Positions 41,692 to 52,498 of a DNA stretch of 64,000 nt are shown piece by piece. The notes under the pieces were generated by a model. That model saw nothing but the letters and a program-made list of their open reading frames with translations. It was not told the origin of the DNA and searched no databases. The DNA is taken from the NCBI GenBank assembly GCA_013368375.1, contig JAACJP010000001.1, positions 1 to 64,000 of the forward strand. Reading direction: 5' to 3'. This stretch comes from Tricholomella constricta. Lineage: Eukaryota > Basidiomycota > Agaricomycetes > Agaricales > Lyophyllaceae. Positions within the stretch are counted from its first letter, which is position 1. Every line of letters begins with the position of its first letter. Made by a program: the position numbers and the translations under genes.

Positions 41692-44234
41692 GGGTGCTAC
41701 AACTCCAGCGGTTGTTTGCAGTTTATAACCTAAGAGTAAGAAGTCGGGCGAATACATTGTCAACAAGTGCATGGCAGAATCGTATGCATGAGCGAGCGCG
41801 GACAGCCAGCTCGAATACATTGTCAATGAGTGCATGGCAGAATTGTATGCATGAGCAAGCGCGGACAGCCAGCTAGCCCATGAAGTCTGCTCGCTAGCTA
41901 CATAGGCTTGTAACATTTGTTCTAAGGTGGCATTGAGAACCTCTGTCTGATCATCAGTTTGAGGACGGTGAGAGCCATTACACTCCCGTAGCTTTCCACT
42001 ACCGACTTCCAAAATGCTGTAGCCCAACTTTTGTCACGGTCTGCGACAATCTGTTCAGGTAATCCATAAATGTTTGTGACTCTTTCACAAACAAGCGAGT
42101 GACACTGCCTTGTGACAATAAAGCCCGCACTTTGTGAGTTTATCGATGATGACCAGGACGACAGTGTATTTAGACTCTCCCAAGGGCGGGAGTCCCGTAA
42201 TAAGGTCGAGCGAGACTATCACAGAAGGTCTCGCTAGTACATGGGCCAGCCTGAGTCCTCCCATTTTCTTTAGCCTATTGGATTTAGTCTTCTGGCAGAC
42301 GTTGCAAGAGTAAATGAAATTGTGTGCATCTTTAGCCATCATTGGCCAGAAGTACAGTTCCTCCAGGAAAAGAAGCAGCCTTCATGAGCACCTTCGAAAA
42401 GGGATTCGTGTATCCATTTCAGGATAAATCTGATTTTGCTCCTGGGTACGCAAAGTCTTGTGTTCCAGTCAGTGTCGATGAAGTATAGCAAGCTGTTATT
42501 TCCTCTTTGAAACCTAGAGGGAGTAAGGACTTTCTGAGCATTGCAAAGTAAGAGTCTTCCACGTAGGCTTTGCTGAACCTTTTGATCAGGTCGGGATGCA
42601 TCAACAAGAGGTGCGACTTCTTGCTCCAGCTATTGTCAAGGGTCTCGAGCAGTGTTTTAACTCCTACGGGATAAGTCCAATGGTCTCCACTGGGAAAGGG
42701 TAAGTTCTCATCAGCATGTTGTTTAGTTGGCAAGCCTTCATTGCGAGAGTCGTCGTCTCACAGGTTTGCTTCAGCCGTAGCTTTAGCAACACTGGTACGG
42801 GTCCGATCAGAGGAGTCTTCTCCCTGGTCGTCATCCTTCTGCAGGTTTGCTTTAGTGACACCAGTACGGGTTCAGACTGTGAAAGCTTCTTTATCGATGA
42901 TACCACCAAACCACAAAGGCCGCTTTCTTGGCAGAAACATAAGTGCCCGCGTCCTCTGCAGTCTGAGCCACTGTTTGAGCAGCTTCATATGGGGTGATTG
43001 AGGGAATGCCAGGTAGGTGAATTGTGCGGCGGAGTTCTAGGTAACCTGGACAGGGGTCGACATTTGAATGCATGCAGCCTGGTCGGTGAACAATTTTGAG
43101 CCCAGGGTAGGCTATACTGCCCCCTTTGCGGCCAATCTCCTATTCGCATTTTCATACACCCTAGCCCATTGTAAGGCTGCATGATCGGTCACTAATATCA
43201 CAGTTTCTCCTTCTATGAAGGGCTTCTTTAGCGCTGAGCACTTCATGTTCCGTTGCGCTGTAATTTTGCTCCGCCGCAGTCAGGGTATGACTCCAGTAGC
43301 AAATGACTCGCTCGACGCAGACTACAGTGTCGTGTAAGGACTCTCCCCACTCGACTGGTCCCAGCTCTTCATTCACATCCTTAGTGAGGACGGGCACTAA
43401 AGATGGAATGGGGACGCCGGAGTCCCAAATGCGGAATAACTGATCGTACATTGGTGTGCCCTTCAAATCTGCGACGGCTAAGGATTGCACCTGTTGGAGA
43501 CTCGCTCTAAGGAAATCCGAAGCATCCGTATAGAGGCGATAAGGTTTCCCTTGTTCAGGGTGGCCGAGTACGGGCGCTTGTGAGAGCGTGTTTATGATTT
43601 GATGAAAAGCTAACTTGTGTTCAGCAGTCCAAGACCATTTCACGCCCTTCTTGAGAAGCGTGAATAAGGGAGTGGCCATGAATGAATAGTGAGGGACATA
43701 GGCGGAGAAATAGATGACCATCCCGAGGAACTTCTGCAAGTCGGCGATGCTTTGAGGGTTCGTGAGTTCCATGAAGTCCCAGGCAGGACACTTTCTGCAG
43801 CAGTAGGATGGAGGCATATCCTACAAAGCATTTCGAGGGCGACAGGGTGATTCTCGCAGCTGCTATTGCTCCTAAGGCTTTGTTTAAATGGACTATGTGA
43901 TCCTCCCAGGAAGCTGAGTATACGACAATGTCATCAATGTACACCAAGGAGAAAAGCCACAGAAAGGGGGCAAGGACACCTTGCATGATTCTCTGGAAGA
44001 TTGAAGGTCCGTTCCGAAGTCTAAAAGGCATTCTTTTGAATTGGAATAATCCAAGGTGGCAGCGGAATGTGGTCCTCTCCTTCGCCTCATCAGCCATCTC
44101 CAGCTGGGTGAAACCAGCAAGGGCATCGAACAAGGATAGCACTTGCGACCCTGACAGCGCTTGAATGATTTCAGACTGTCGCGGTATCGGGAATTTGTCC
44201 AGAATAGTTTTCGTGTTTAGCTTGCGATACATCA
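41692..44234 (-). pseudogene. pol: Gypsy-2 Pol: RT, RNase H, integrase (chromovirus), decayed
   Basis: From 44234 downward: RT with Y-R-K-L-N, F-D-A-L-A-G, Q-R-I-M-Q-G and the active site Y-I-D-D. Then thumb and connection with L-Q-K-F-L-G-M, and RNase H with Y-T-D-A-S-D and N-Y-S-A-T-E-H-E. Next is H-S-N-V-D-P, a degraded tether (about 42420-42990), then integrase with the zinc-finger end C-N-V-C-Q-K and the core S-L-D-L-I-T-G-L-P. Last is Y/H-R-P-Q-T-D-D-Q-T-E. Frameshifts near 43820, 43160 and 42080 show it is dead. A 63-bp in-frame tandem duplication lies at 41749-41874. It stops at LINE-B and resumes at 37822. Confidence 0.85.
41749..41874. repeat. 63-bp tandem duplication in the gypsy-2 integrase
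   Basis: Two copies starting CGAATACATTGT at 41749 and 41812, a few mismatches. It encodes 21 residues twice (S-W-L-S-A-L-A-H-A-Y...). Confidence 0.85.
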
Positions 44235-44905
44235 CAACGGAGGGCTCGAAACCAGAGCCCACATCCTGGGCCAATGTCCCAGATACACGAGGAAGCGCCG
44301 GGCCCCGGCGCGCCTCGAACATAAATAAGAATTACCTCGAATTCCTCGAGGTCAACCCACGGACCTTTGCTTTCCCAAGCTTTCGGAAAATCCACCTCCA
44401 CCTTTCCCCAAGGCCAGACCAAGTGACCAGCTGGTCAGGTGAATCGCTGCAGATTAGCACATCGCATGCAGCCCAACGAGGGCCTGCACGACCAACCAGC
44501 ACGCCCAGAAGATCTCATCTGGGTACCTGAATTATTCCGCTTGCTACGGCGAGACGAAGCAATTGCTGCTGGACTGGTATTTACCGACCAGCAACAAGGC
44601 ACCGGGCTACTTGACTGATTGGTACCTAACCGTAAGGGGGCCTCGGGGTCATTCCTGTGGTACCTTCCCCGAGGGCAGCTAGCCCCGGCGGAGGGGTCCT
44701 TCTGCAACTTGGAACCTCTCAGCAAGCACACTCTTGCTATTTGGCAGATGCTGCCTCCACGCGGGACTCTTCCAAGCAGCCTGCATATTGAGATGCACAT
44801 GTTACATGCAACACCATTACTGTCACTGTAGATATCTCATGTACTACACACCAGCCGGACTGCGACCGGGTGCCGGGGTATAAATATGTATTTTTTTAAA
44901 AAAAT
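44235..44905 (+). mobile_element. LINE-E: LINE 3' fragment inside gypsy-2 RT
   Basis: Plus-strand match to the ORF2 C-terminus, beginning inside the cysteine motif (N-G-G-L-E-T-R-A-H), and the 3' UTR. It ends in a T/A-rich tail at about 44885-44905. It is more diverged than other copies, with insertions and stop codons. It separates R-K-P-Q-L-V from V-M-Y-R-K-L-N of the gypsy RT. Only AAC is shared at the two flanks, so no clear target duplication. Confidence 0.85.
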
Positions 44906-45523
44906 AAACTAGTTGCGGCTTTCTATTGCGGTAGACTACCACAATGGGGAAGCCCCAGGAGCTTCGAGAAGGCTCAATAATGTCCGCACCAAGCCGTAAT
45001 TTGTTTGTCGATGACCTCCCTCTTCGCGGGCAAAGTGCTGTACATTGGCACGGAGATGGGTTGAGTATCCGGCTGTAGAGGGACGTCAACTCCGGTGTCC
45101 ACTTTCCCTAAGCGACCTTCCAGGCCGAAAGCTTTGTGGTTCCTGCGGAGCACCTCGAAAAAATGAGGTTTGACCTCTTCAGGGTTATCGGGACCCAAGT
45201 TTACTAAGTCAGCTGTATCTCCCGGGCATGGTTGTAGTCTTAGGTCCCCAATTATTGTCATCTTCCAGCCTATCCTCTTCGCTGGAGTTTTCAGCTGGCA
45301 GCGCGTTCACAAGATCTCGAGCATGCAGGGTCCCAATAACCATTCTTAAGGCTTCAGTAGAGGCTGCGTACTTCTGCTGATCTTCCGGACTCGACGGGTT
45401 ATCGGCATACGTTGCTGGATCCTTCAGATAGCCTACTATGTCACCTTTATGACTGTACCACGGCTGATTAGTCAGGTTGGTGATAGGGAGGTAAGGGAAG
45501 TTCCGGTTAATCCAAGTAGTTGG
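44906..45523 (-). pseudogene. pol: Gypsy-2 Pol upstream part: protease-RT linker and RT N-terminus
   Basis: Contains G-V-D-V-P-L-Q-P-D-T-Q-P and A-K-R-E-V-I-D-K-Q. Then, after a frameshift, A-D-I-I-E-P-S-R-S-S-W-G-F-P-I-V, the conserved start of a gypsy RT. Upstream is an acidic linker with W-Y-S-H-K-G-D-I-V-G. Protease, Gag and 5' LTR are missing; sequence changes to LINE-D at about 45524-45531. Confidence 0.78.
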
Positions 45524-46149
45524 CGCGGCCGATGCTGAAGGAATGGACTCATCTGTTCCAGCAGCCTGAATACAGTGGCAGATCGTTCCTTCGAACAAAA
45601 AGGAAAGGCAAGCCAATAGCACCATCACACCTTGATGGTAGCCCATGGCTTAAAGTAATGGGCAAGTCAAATGCCCACACCGCTCGGATGTCTCGTAGCA
45701 TCCTCAATCACGCCCCTATTGGCGAGTACCGGAGGCGGTTTAACCTTTCTGAGGAGGTGAACTGCTCCTGTCGCAACGGAGGGCTCGAAACCAGAGCCCA
45801 CATCCTGGACCAATGTCCCAGGTACACGAGGAAGCGCCGGGCCCCAGCGCGCCTCGAACATAAGAATTACCTCGAATTCCTCGAGGTCAACCCACGGACC
45901 TTCGCTTTCCCAAGCGAAAATCCACCTCCACCCTTCCCCAAGGCCAGACCAAAGCGGAAACCACCTGATCAGGTGAATCGCCGCAGATTAGCACACCGGC
46001 AGCCTGACGAGGGCCTGCATGACCAACCAGCACGCCCAGAAGATCTTATCTGGGTACCTGAACTATTCCGCTTGCTACGGCGAGACGAAGCAATTGCTGC
46101 TGGACTGGTATTTGCCGACCAGCAACAAGGCGCCGGGCTACTCGACTGA
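45520..46149 (+). CDS. LINE-D ORF2 C-terminal fragment (zinc motif)
   Basis: 209 codons open to the normal ORF2 stop. Contains C-S-C-R-N-G-G and H-I-L-D-Q-C. Only the end of the protein, no RT or RNase H, so not functional. Confidence 0.8.
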   Translation: MARPMLKEWTHLFQQPEYSGRSFLRTKRKGKPIAPSHLDGSPWLKVMGKSNAHTARMSRSILNHAPIGEYRRRFNLSEEVNCSCRNGGLETRAHILDQCPRYTRKRRAPARLEHKNYLEFLEVNPRTFAFPSENPPPPFPKARPKRKPPDQVNRRRLAHRQPDEGLHDQPARPEDLIWVPELFRLLRRDEAIAAGLVFADQQQGAGLLD

Positions 46150-46452
46150 TTGGTACCTAACCGTCAAAAGGGGGCCTCGGGGTCATTCCTGTGGTACCTT
46201 CCATCGGGAGGGCTAAGCTAGCCCCACTGCCAAGGCGGAGGGGTCCTTCTGCGACTTGGAACCTCTCAGCAAGCACACTCTTGCTATTTGGCAGATGCTG
46301 CCTCCACGCGGGACTCTTCCAAGCAGCCTGCATATTGAGATGCACATGTTACATGCAACACCATTACTGTCACAGATATCTCATGTACTACACACCAGCC
46401 GGACTGCGACCGGGCGCCGGGGTATAAATATGGATTTCAAAAAAAAAAAAAA
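45531..46452 (+). mobile_element. LINE-D: LINE 3' fragment, plus strand
   Basis: Starts at M-L-K-E-W-T in ORF2 and runs through the 3' UTR to a poly(A) at 46439-46452. Left flank is gypsy-2 and right flank is the KDZ-linked gene. No target duplication is seen, so the insertion may have bridged or deleted DNA. Confidence 0.88.
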
Positions 46453-46454
46453 GC

Positions 46455-47209
46455 ATCCATGCAGCAGCACTCGGGGTGTCCGACTCCGCGGGATGGTCGA
46501 AGCCCAGCAAGCGGGCAATCCCGGAGTATGTCCCAAGCGAGGAGGACAACGCCGCGGGCCCGTCCAGTAAGTCTTTTCTTTTTTGGTTCACACTATTGTT
46601 AACACCATTGCAGTGACCTGCACCAAGGCCACTGCAACATCCGCCCCTGCCATGTCCGCGCCCTCCTAGTCCACAGAGCGTGCTGCATTGCGGTCCACCG
46701 TGAGCCTCATGGAGGCCAGGGTGAAGCAGCTCCTCAAGCATGACAGAGAGAGGGCCTTGGATCTGGAGCTCCTTCATTTGGAGGTGGAGGAGCTCCATGA
46801 GTAGAACAAGGTGGTGAAGGAGGCAGGGATGGACAATGCGGCATTGGGAGAGCACCATGGGACTGAGCTGTGGCTGATCCGCAAGCGGTTGGTGAGGCTT
46901 GAGAGAAGGGGAGCCGGGCAGAAGGGAACGCCCACAGAGCCACCTGTGGATAATACCCGGCTGTCAACACCCCCGGAGACGCCTGTGCAGACACCTGTGG
47001 AGACAGGGTTGCAGGATGTGCCCACAGAATGGGCTGCAGCATTCGCCACAGACAACGCTGCAGACCCCGATGCTCTCGGAATAACAGACATCTGGAAGTC
47101 ATCCCCACCTCTGCCCGAAACAACTCCGCCCCCCCTCCCAACATCCGCCAATTCCATGGCTTCATCGGCCCCTCCGAGTGCTCTCCAGAATCAGAATTTT
47201 CTCAAGTAA
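46455..47209 (+). pseudogene. Coiled-coil protein gene, 5' end lost to LINE-D, in-frame stops
   Basis: The first stretch encodes S-K-R-A-I-P-E-Y-V-P-S-E-E-D. An intron with GTAAGT begins at about 46570 and ends at about 46616. The following frame carries a leucine/glutamate-rich coiled-coil (L-M-E-A-R-V-K-Q-L-L, then L-E-L-L-H-L-E-V-E-E-L) and a Pro/Thr-rich tail ending at the TAA 47207-47209. Two TAG codons (about 46667 and 46802) sit where CAG or similar would keep it open. CCGCGG motifs within it tie it to the KDZ block. Function unknown. Confidence 0.55.
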
Positions 47210-47649
47210 GTAAAATGTGAATTCAAGTACAAGCAAAAGACTAGCGGCACTTTGATTTTCCGATGCCAGCCCCCGCGGACTTCTTTGTTGTGGCTCGCAT
47301 TGTCGTCCCATTGCATGTGCAGCTGCCCCTGGTATTGGCACCAAAGTCCGCGGCCTCTGCGAGTAGTAAATCCTGCTTTGATTTCTTTCGCCTAGTCTGT
47401 CCTTCATATCCCTGGCAGCCGTTCACCAGGCCCATTGATGGGTGGCTGTGTCGGACGTCCGCAGGCATTTAAGTGGTGCATTGTTGTTTCGTCAATGGTG
47501 ACCTGACTTCATTGATGTTGAGACTGTATTCATTAGTCTGTTCTCCAGGTCTGCAAGGTTCATTGGATGCTCCGCGAGGTGTGTTGTGTGGTGTGTGGGG
47601 GTTGTTATTTGGTGATTGACTCTGCTGGTCTTGATTCTGTTCTGAGAGT

Positions 47650-49262
47650 TCATCGTCCGTGGGGTTTGTTATCTGGTGATGGACTGAATTGATTTGGTGC
47701 TGGACTTGAAAGTCCTCCGAGGGGTGACAGACATTGGTTTTCATTTGGTGCTGGACTGCCGTGTTCGCCTTCACTGTCACCGCCTTCCAGGTATGACATC
47801 GAAATAAGGCTTTCTAAGGCTTCCAGAGCCGGTGCTTTTTTTTTGCCCTTCTTCTGCCTTGTTTTCTTTGCTGCTGCTGCAGTGGCCAAAGCTTCAGGCC
47901 TCATAGATTACCTCCATTCTCTCCTGTTTCTTGTCCAAGTAACTGGACCAGCAAAAGGTCGCTGAGGGTCCAAGCCTCTTCTGGCAAGAGAGCACCAGAA
48001 GTCGAGCAACTCCTGGAGTTCATTCAGTCGGAGGTTCCGTGGGTCTTGAATTCGGATGTCCGCGGGCACATACTCCGCGGAGATGAACATTTCCATTGTC
48101 CACCTTTATGGAAGTGAATGGAGGGGATGAGTAGAGGAGTCCCGATGCTAGTTCTGTAAGGAAATTAGTATGGGTGGTCTAATATGACATTATCACATAC
48201 TATAATGATGCTTTAGGAATGTGCGGACCAGAAGCTCCATGTCATCTTTGCTCTGTTGCACACCTTCTACCAACTCTGGTAGAATTGAAAAATCATCATT
48301 TTGTTGATCCAGCTGTAGATCTGGACGTGGCTGAATTACTATATCAGTCTGGTGCAGGAGGTCTGGTGCAATAGATTCTTGGAGAGAAAGGACATAGTCC
48401 ATAAGCTGTCCTTCACCATGTGCAAAAAAGTATCAATGAAACCTTTGCTGATCACTCCTGCATTTGCCGCAATGCTGTCATGACTGCTCCGCAGCAAACA
48501 TCAGCACAAGTCCGCGGAGTAGATGAACAACTCATGCCCGGACATTCAGTGGCCCATCTTGCCCTTTCCATACCACAAAGGTAAACAGCATGCCCATCTC
48601 TTGCCACCTGTTGGCATCCTCATTCTCCACTTGTTGAAAGCCCCGCTTATCTGCATTCCTGAGATAAGAAGTTATCTACTCCAAGATGTCCACGGGCCTG
48701 CAGAGTTAATCACTTGCGCTGCTCCTCAGGAGGAAAGCCGTTGGTGCTCTACTCACGGGCAGTGGCCTCCGCCTCCTGGAGTTGTTGCGGAGTGAGTTTG
48801 TTCATCACCCGTGCCAAAGCCTTGTTGCATTGCTGGAAAGCCGCGGTGTGAGATTCATCGACCTCCTCCAGTATCTCTTTCAACTCTTCAGTAATCAAGC
48901 CGCGCATTGTCCGATTGACTACCTGGTGCACAGTAACCTTCAAATTACCCGATGACTGGTTATATGATGGGTAGGGCCTCCAGTTGTTCCTCACCCAATC
49001 TGCCAGTTTCTGTATGCTGATCAGTGTGATGATACAGAGATATACACTCTAGCCTGATGGACCGTGGTAGCTGACGCAGACATTTTTGTGGTCTTTGGCT
49101 CTGTTCCCTTTGCCTTCCAGAAGTTAAAAATATCAACCAAGACTTTGTCCCTGAAAATGGCCGCCCTTTTTTTGTCCGACTCTGACCGGTACTCCTCTCG
49201 GTACTTGTTGAGGAACGTGTGCTTGTCAGCCGGGTAATGGGGCTTCTTGCTTGTCTTCTTCA
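47650..49262 (-). pseudogene. KDZ-linked hypothetical gene, multi-exon, disrupted
   Basis: Starts M-K-K-T-S-K-K-P-H at 49262 with a Lys-rich segment, F-L-N-K-Y-R-E-E-Y and I-F-N-F-W-K. It continues after an intron with W-V-R-N-N-W-R-P-Y-P-S-Y and a helical E-E-L-K-E-I-L-E-E-V-D-E segment. Downstream pieces at 48402-48193 and 48096-47908 (I-R-I-Q-D-P-R-N-L-R-L) and a Lys/Pro-rich tail look like the end of the same protein. In-frame TAG and TGA near 48750 and several unlinked frames show decay. It resembles large families of uncharacterised basidiomycete proteins; no function is assigned. It is divergent to the KDZ transposase if the CACTA element is removed. Confidence 0.5.
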
Positions 49263-49483
49263 TGGCCCCAGGATGTGGGACTGTTTCTGGTGTGAAAAGA
49301 TTTTTGGACATGATAGAGCTCCGTAAAGAAGATTTTCTATTTGGGTCAAAAAGTGTTGAACTCCACGCTTGACAGTTGTCCCACAGTACCCGCATTTGGC
49401 AAGGAAGTTTCCAGTTTGGGTAATATGAGGCACGGGTGCATTGATGGCCCCGATTGTGAGTGCAGCTGACCTTTGCACAACCA
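49263..49483. other. 5' flank of the minus-strand hypothetical gene
   Basis: Together with 56545-56626 it would form a bidirectional promoter of about 300 bp between the hypothetical gene and the KDZ transposase before the CACTA insertion. Confidence 0.4.
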
Positions 49484-49486
49484 TGA

Positions 49487-49548
49487 TACAAGGGGCAAAA
49501 GGCGAGGCGATTTGATATCGACCGCCCCTAAGGCGGTTGACTTGTGGT
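49487..49548 (+). repeat. CACTA left terminal inverted repeat
   Basis: Begins TACAAGGGGC; the first base differs from the right end. It is followed by three copies of a TTGACTTGTGG-like repeat (about 49540-49572) and GATGTGACTGATG repeats (about 49588-49622), possible subterminal transposase sites. Confidence 0.72.
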
Positions 49549-49740
49549 TGACTTGTGGTTGACTTGCAGTCTACATAATTATGTAATTGATGTGACTGAT
49601 GTGTGATGATGTGACTGATGTGGAATCTCCTTGTTTCAACGCATCTGAATTTCTTGTAGGCAGAACACGCTGCAACGTACACATGTTCTAGGTACATATA
49701 TCTAATGCAAGTTATTTGACCTTTACCTTCATCCTTCGTA

Positions 49741-50931
49741 ATGTCTGAACTTGAAGACGCTGATATGTTAACTCCTCCTCCTACTGAGGAAGCATTCACC
49801 TCCAGCCCTTCTGTCCATCAGAAGAGAAAGCGCAAACGGTCACCCACTCCTCAAGCAAGTGGCTCAGGGACTGCTGGAGGATCAAAGGATCCAGCTGTCC
49901 CTTCCACTCTTTCACATTCAGCAAAGAAGTCTCGAACTTTAGGGTCACCCAGGACACCCAAGAAACCAAAGAAACCCAGTGACTGGCATATTAGAAAGGG
50001 AGAGCTACCAAAGGAAACAGAGAGAACAAAGGTAAGTACTTATCCATTGCCTTTCTAATAAATACACTTGCTAATGACTTTCCATCAGCTGGCTTTGGAG
50101 CTCCATATTTGCGTTCTCTGGGTACCAGAACAACACTCAGTTCCGCCTACCCTCACTGATGCTGATATGGAGCCGTTCAACCGACACTTCAAATCTGAAG
50201 AGCAGGTAAAGGCCTCTGTCACTGCCAGCCTGGATCAGAATGCGAACACTATACAACTCGCGCGTTCGAAGGTCCAGCAACTCAGGGAATCCCTTCCAAC
50301 AGGCGGGAATATCTCTAACAATATCAAGCGGATGTCAGAAACACATCTTCTGCTCACTTACAGAACTGTTGCCTGCCTGGGACTTCACCGCTGGGCTCCT
50401 GATATCTTGGGTGGAGACGCCGAATCCATGTATAACCTCCTTCACGAATACATCGCATTCACTACATTCGAGCAGGTCGCGTCTTCCTATGGCTACGCTC
50501 AAATGGGAGTCAACTTATCACTCATTCACAACTTCACCCTCATGCGCAAGATTTATTGCAATTTCACTTATTCCTACATGCATGGTATTGCAAAATCAGA
50601 GGCCAAGAGTCCTGGCAGTATGGTGAAGACTGCGTGGATGGACGGTGTTTACAAACGCCGCACCAAGGTACAGTCTTATATTTCATTCCAGTCTTCCTTC
50701 AATTCTCACTATGCCACACTACACTCTTCTTAGCTTGCTGACGACAGAGTTGGAGTCTTCAAAACACACGGATTCAACAATAGGGCTAGCTCGCTGGCTT
50801 CTCCTACTGAAGCCCATTCTGACGATGAAGTGGACGAACCTCTACCCGCTGGACCTCCTTCAACTACGTACTACATCAAGACAAAGGATGGTCGGTCACA
50901 GAAGGTTCAAGCCTTCTTCAGAATTTGGTAG
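49741..50931 (+). CDS. CACTA-borne hypothetical protein, 355 aa, apparently intact
   Basis: Three exons: 49741-50031, 50089-50667 and 50734-50931. Introns are 57 nt (GTAAGT, branch CTAAT) and 66 nt, both phase 0. The N-terminal 95 residues are disordered and basic (K-R-K-R-K-R, S-P-R-T-P-K-K-P-K-K-P), possibly a nuclear-localisation region. A helical middle has L-H-I-C-V-L-W, then R-W-A-P-D-I and A-Y/S-Y-M-type segments. The C-terminus has A-H-S-D-D-E-V-D-E and K-V-Q-A-F-F-R-I-W. Such proteins recur as uncharacterised genes in basidiomycetes; here the position suggests an accessory gene of the element. It is one of very few undamaged frames in the window. Its stop overlaps the end of the convergent Tnp2 frame by about 14 nt. 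Confidence 0.75.
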
Positions 50932-52127
50932 CACTATGGTGCACAAAGCCAGATGCTTTTTTGCTAGCCTCAAGATCTGCAATAAGAGGAGCAGTCCTTA
51001 CTTTTACACGGACACCCTCTTGATGTTGACATGTGGGCACTAGTTGGCCAGGCGCCATGGCATACTTGTTAACAGATGCCACTACAGGCTCCAAAAGGTG
51101 GCAGATCGTTGTTGCATCTGGCATATTGAGTGGAGGCATAAGACCAATAATAAATGTGTTCTCAGGCTTATATCTGAGATGTGGAGCCAGATTCAAGCAA
51201 TAGAGGACAATTGCACCACAAGATACATGCTTTCCAGCAATTTTGTTGGTGAATGGGTTGAACCAGTCAATATAGATCCCAAAAACAAGATGATAAGGTG
51301 ATTGCGCAATGCCATTCAGATTAATCCATGCAGGACTATCCTGAATATCATTCATATCAGCACCAAAAGCTGCCAGTGGTTGGTTTATCTGATTTTTAAA
51401 TGTTGTCTCCAGGCTATCCACAATGATCTCACGCGAGAGAAAAAATTGCAGCCAAGAATCAAAGGATTGTGTTGAGTAGAGCGGTAAGGAACCCACTTGG
51501 GCCCTTTTTGCGTATTTTGACTTTTCCAAAGCTTAGTATTGCAAGGACGGGGAGAGGCTCTCCATTGACAAGTCCAAGGAATCGGACGAGGAATCAGAGA
51601 AAAGCACTTAGGGCAGCAGGCTGTACGAATAATATCTGGTTCTGTGCAATGCAGCCGATAAGCTGTGCGCACATCAAGAGAGATCCCCAGAGTCGAGAGC
51701 TTAACATGTAACCCAGATGAAACAAGTGCAGCAGTCACAAGATAGAGAACAATAGTAATAATCAGCCGGATAGCTCTCAGAATTTTGTTGGTGATCGCAC
51801 GGCTAACACCAGCTCTCACGTGAATCCAGATAATCAAAGTGCATACCATCTTAATGATCGGAGCAGCAGGCCAGACAATGTCTATGTTTATCCTCAGTGT
51901 CACTTAGAAAACTTAAAATGTTGCTAGCACTCACCTTTTGGTGGACTGACTTGACTTTCAATTGGTGCTGATTTCCGTGGACGGTTTCGCTCCACAGATG
52001 GCTGGTCATCTTGCTTTTCATGCCTAGCACGTGTGGATGCATCAACCTTTTGCCCTGGTTATTGAACTCTATGCAGCACCATAGTCTTCTTGCTACAGAC
52101 ATTGCACTTGCAGATTACCTTGGGCAT
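50918..52127 (-). pseudogene. Tnp2-family transposase (CACTA), truncated and frameshifted
   Basis: The likely start ATG is at 52127 with a cysteine-rich N-terminus (C-K-C-N-V-C-S-K-K-T). An in-frame TAA follows after about 23 codons, and a GTGAGT donor lies near 51935. Next come H-V-R-A-G-V-S-R-A-I-T-N-K and P-D-I-I-R-T-A-C-C-P-K-C-F. After a frameshift near 51500 the frame carries L-Y-S-T-Q-S-F-D-S-W-L, then V-F-G-I-Y-I-D-W-F-N-P-F, G-K-H-V-S-C-G and P-L-I-A-D-L-E-A-S-K-K-A-S-G-F. The sequence ends at 50918, far short of a normal Tnp2, where it meets the 355-aa gene. The transposase is therefore dead, and the element could only move with help in trans. Confidence 0.8.
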
Positions 52128-52162
52128 AGTGAATGTCAGAGGGAGGGATGGAAATCACTTGT

Positions 52163-52178
52163 TATCTTTCCAGACACT
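52163..52178. repeat. LINE-C target-site duplication (left; right copy 56312-56327)
   Basis: TATCTTTCCAGACACT on both sides of LINE-C, 16 bp. Confidence 0.93.
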
Positions 52179-52498
52179 TTTCTTTTTTTTTTTTTTTTTT
52201 TTTTTTGAAATCCATATTTATACCCCGGCGCCCGGTCGCAGTCCGGCTGGTGTGTAGTACATGGTATATCTACAGTGACAGTAATGGTGTTGCATGTAAC
52301 GTGTGCATCTCGATATGCAGGCCGCTCGGAAGAGTCCCGCGTGGAGGCAGAATCTGCCAAATAGCGAGGGTGTGCTCGCTGAAAGGTTCCAAGTTGCAGA
52401 AGGACCCCTCCGCCTTGGCGGTGGGGCTAGCTTAGCCCTCCCGAGGGAAGGTACCACAGGAATGACCCCGAGGCCCCCTTCTGACGGTAGGGTACCAA

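Noticed and set aside
43621..44322. A protein starting M-F-E-A-R-R-G-P and running into gypsy RT
   Set aside because: The first 28 residues are antisense LINE-E; the apparent fusion is a reading artefact across the insertion border.
45209..45646. 145-codon minus-strand fusion of LINE and gypsy linker
   Set aside because: The first 40 residues are antisense LINE-D; only the rest belongs to gypsy-2.
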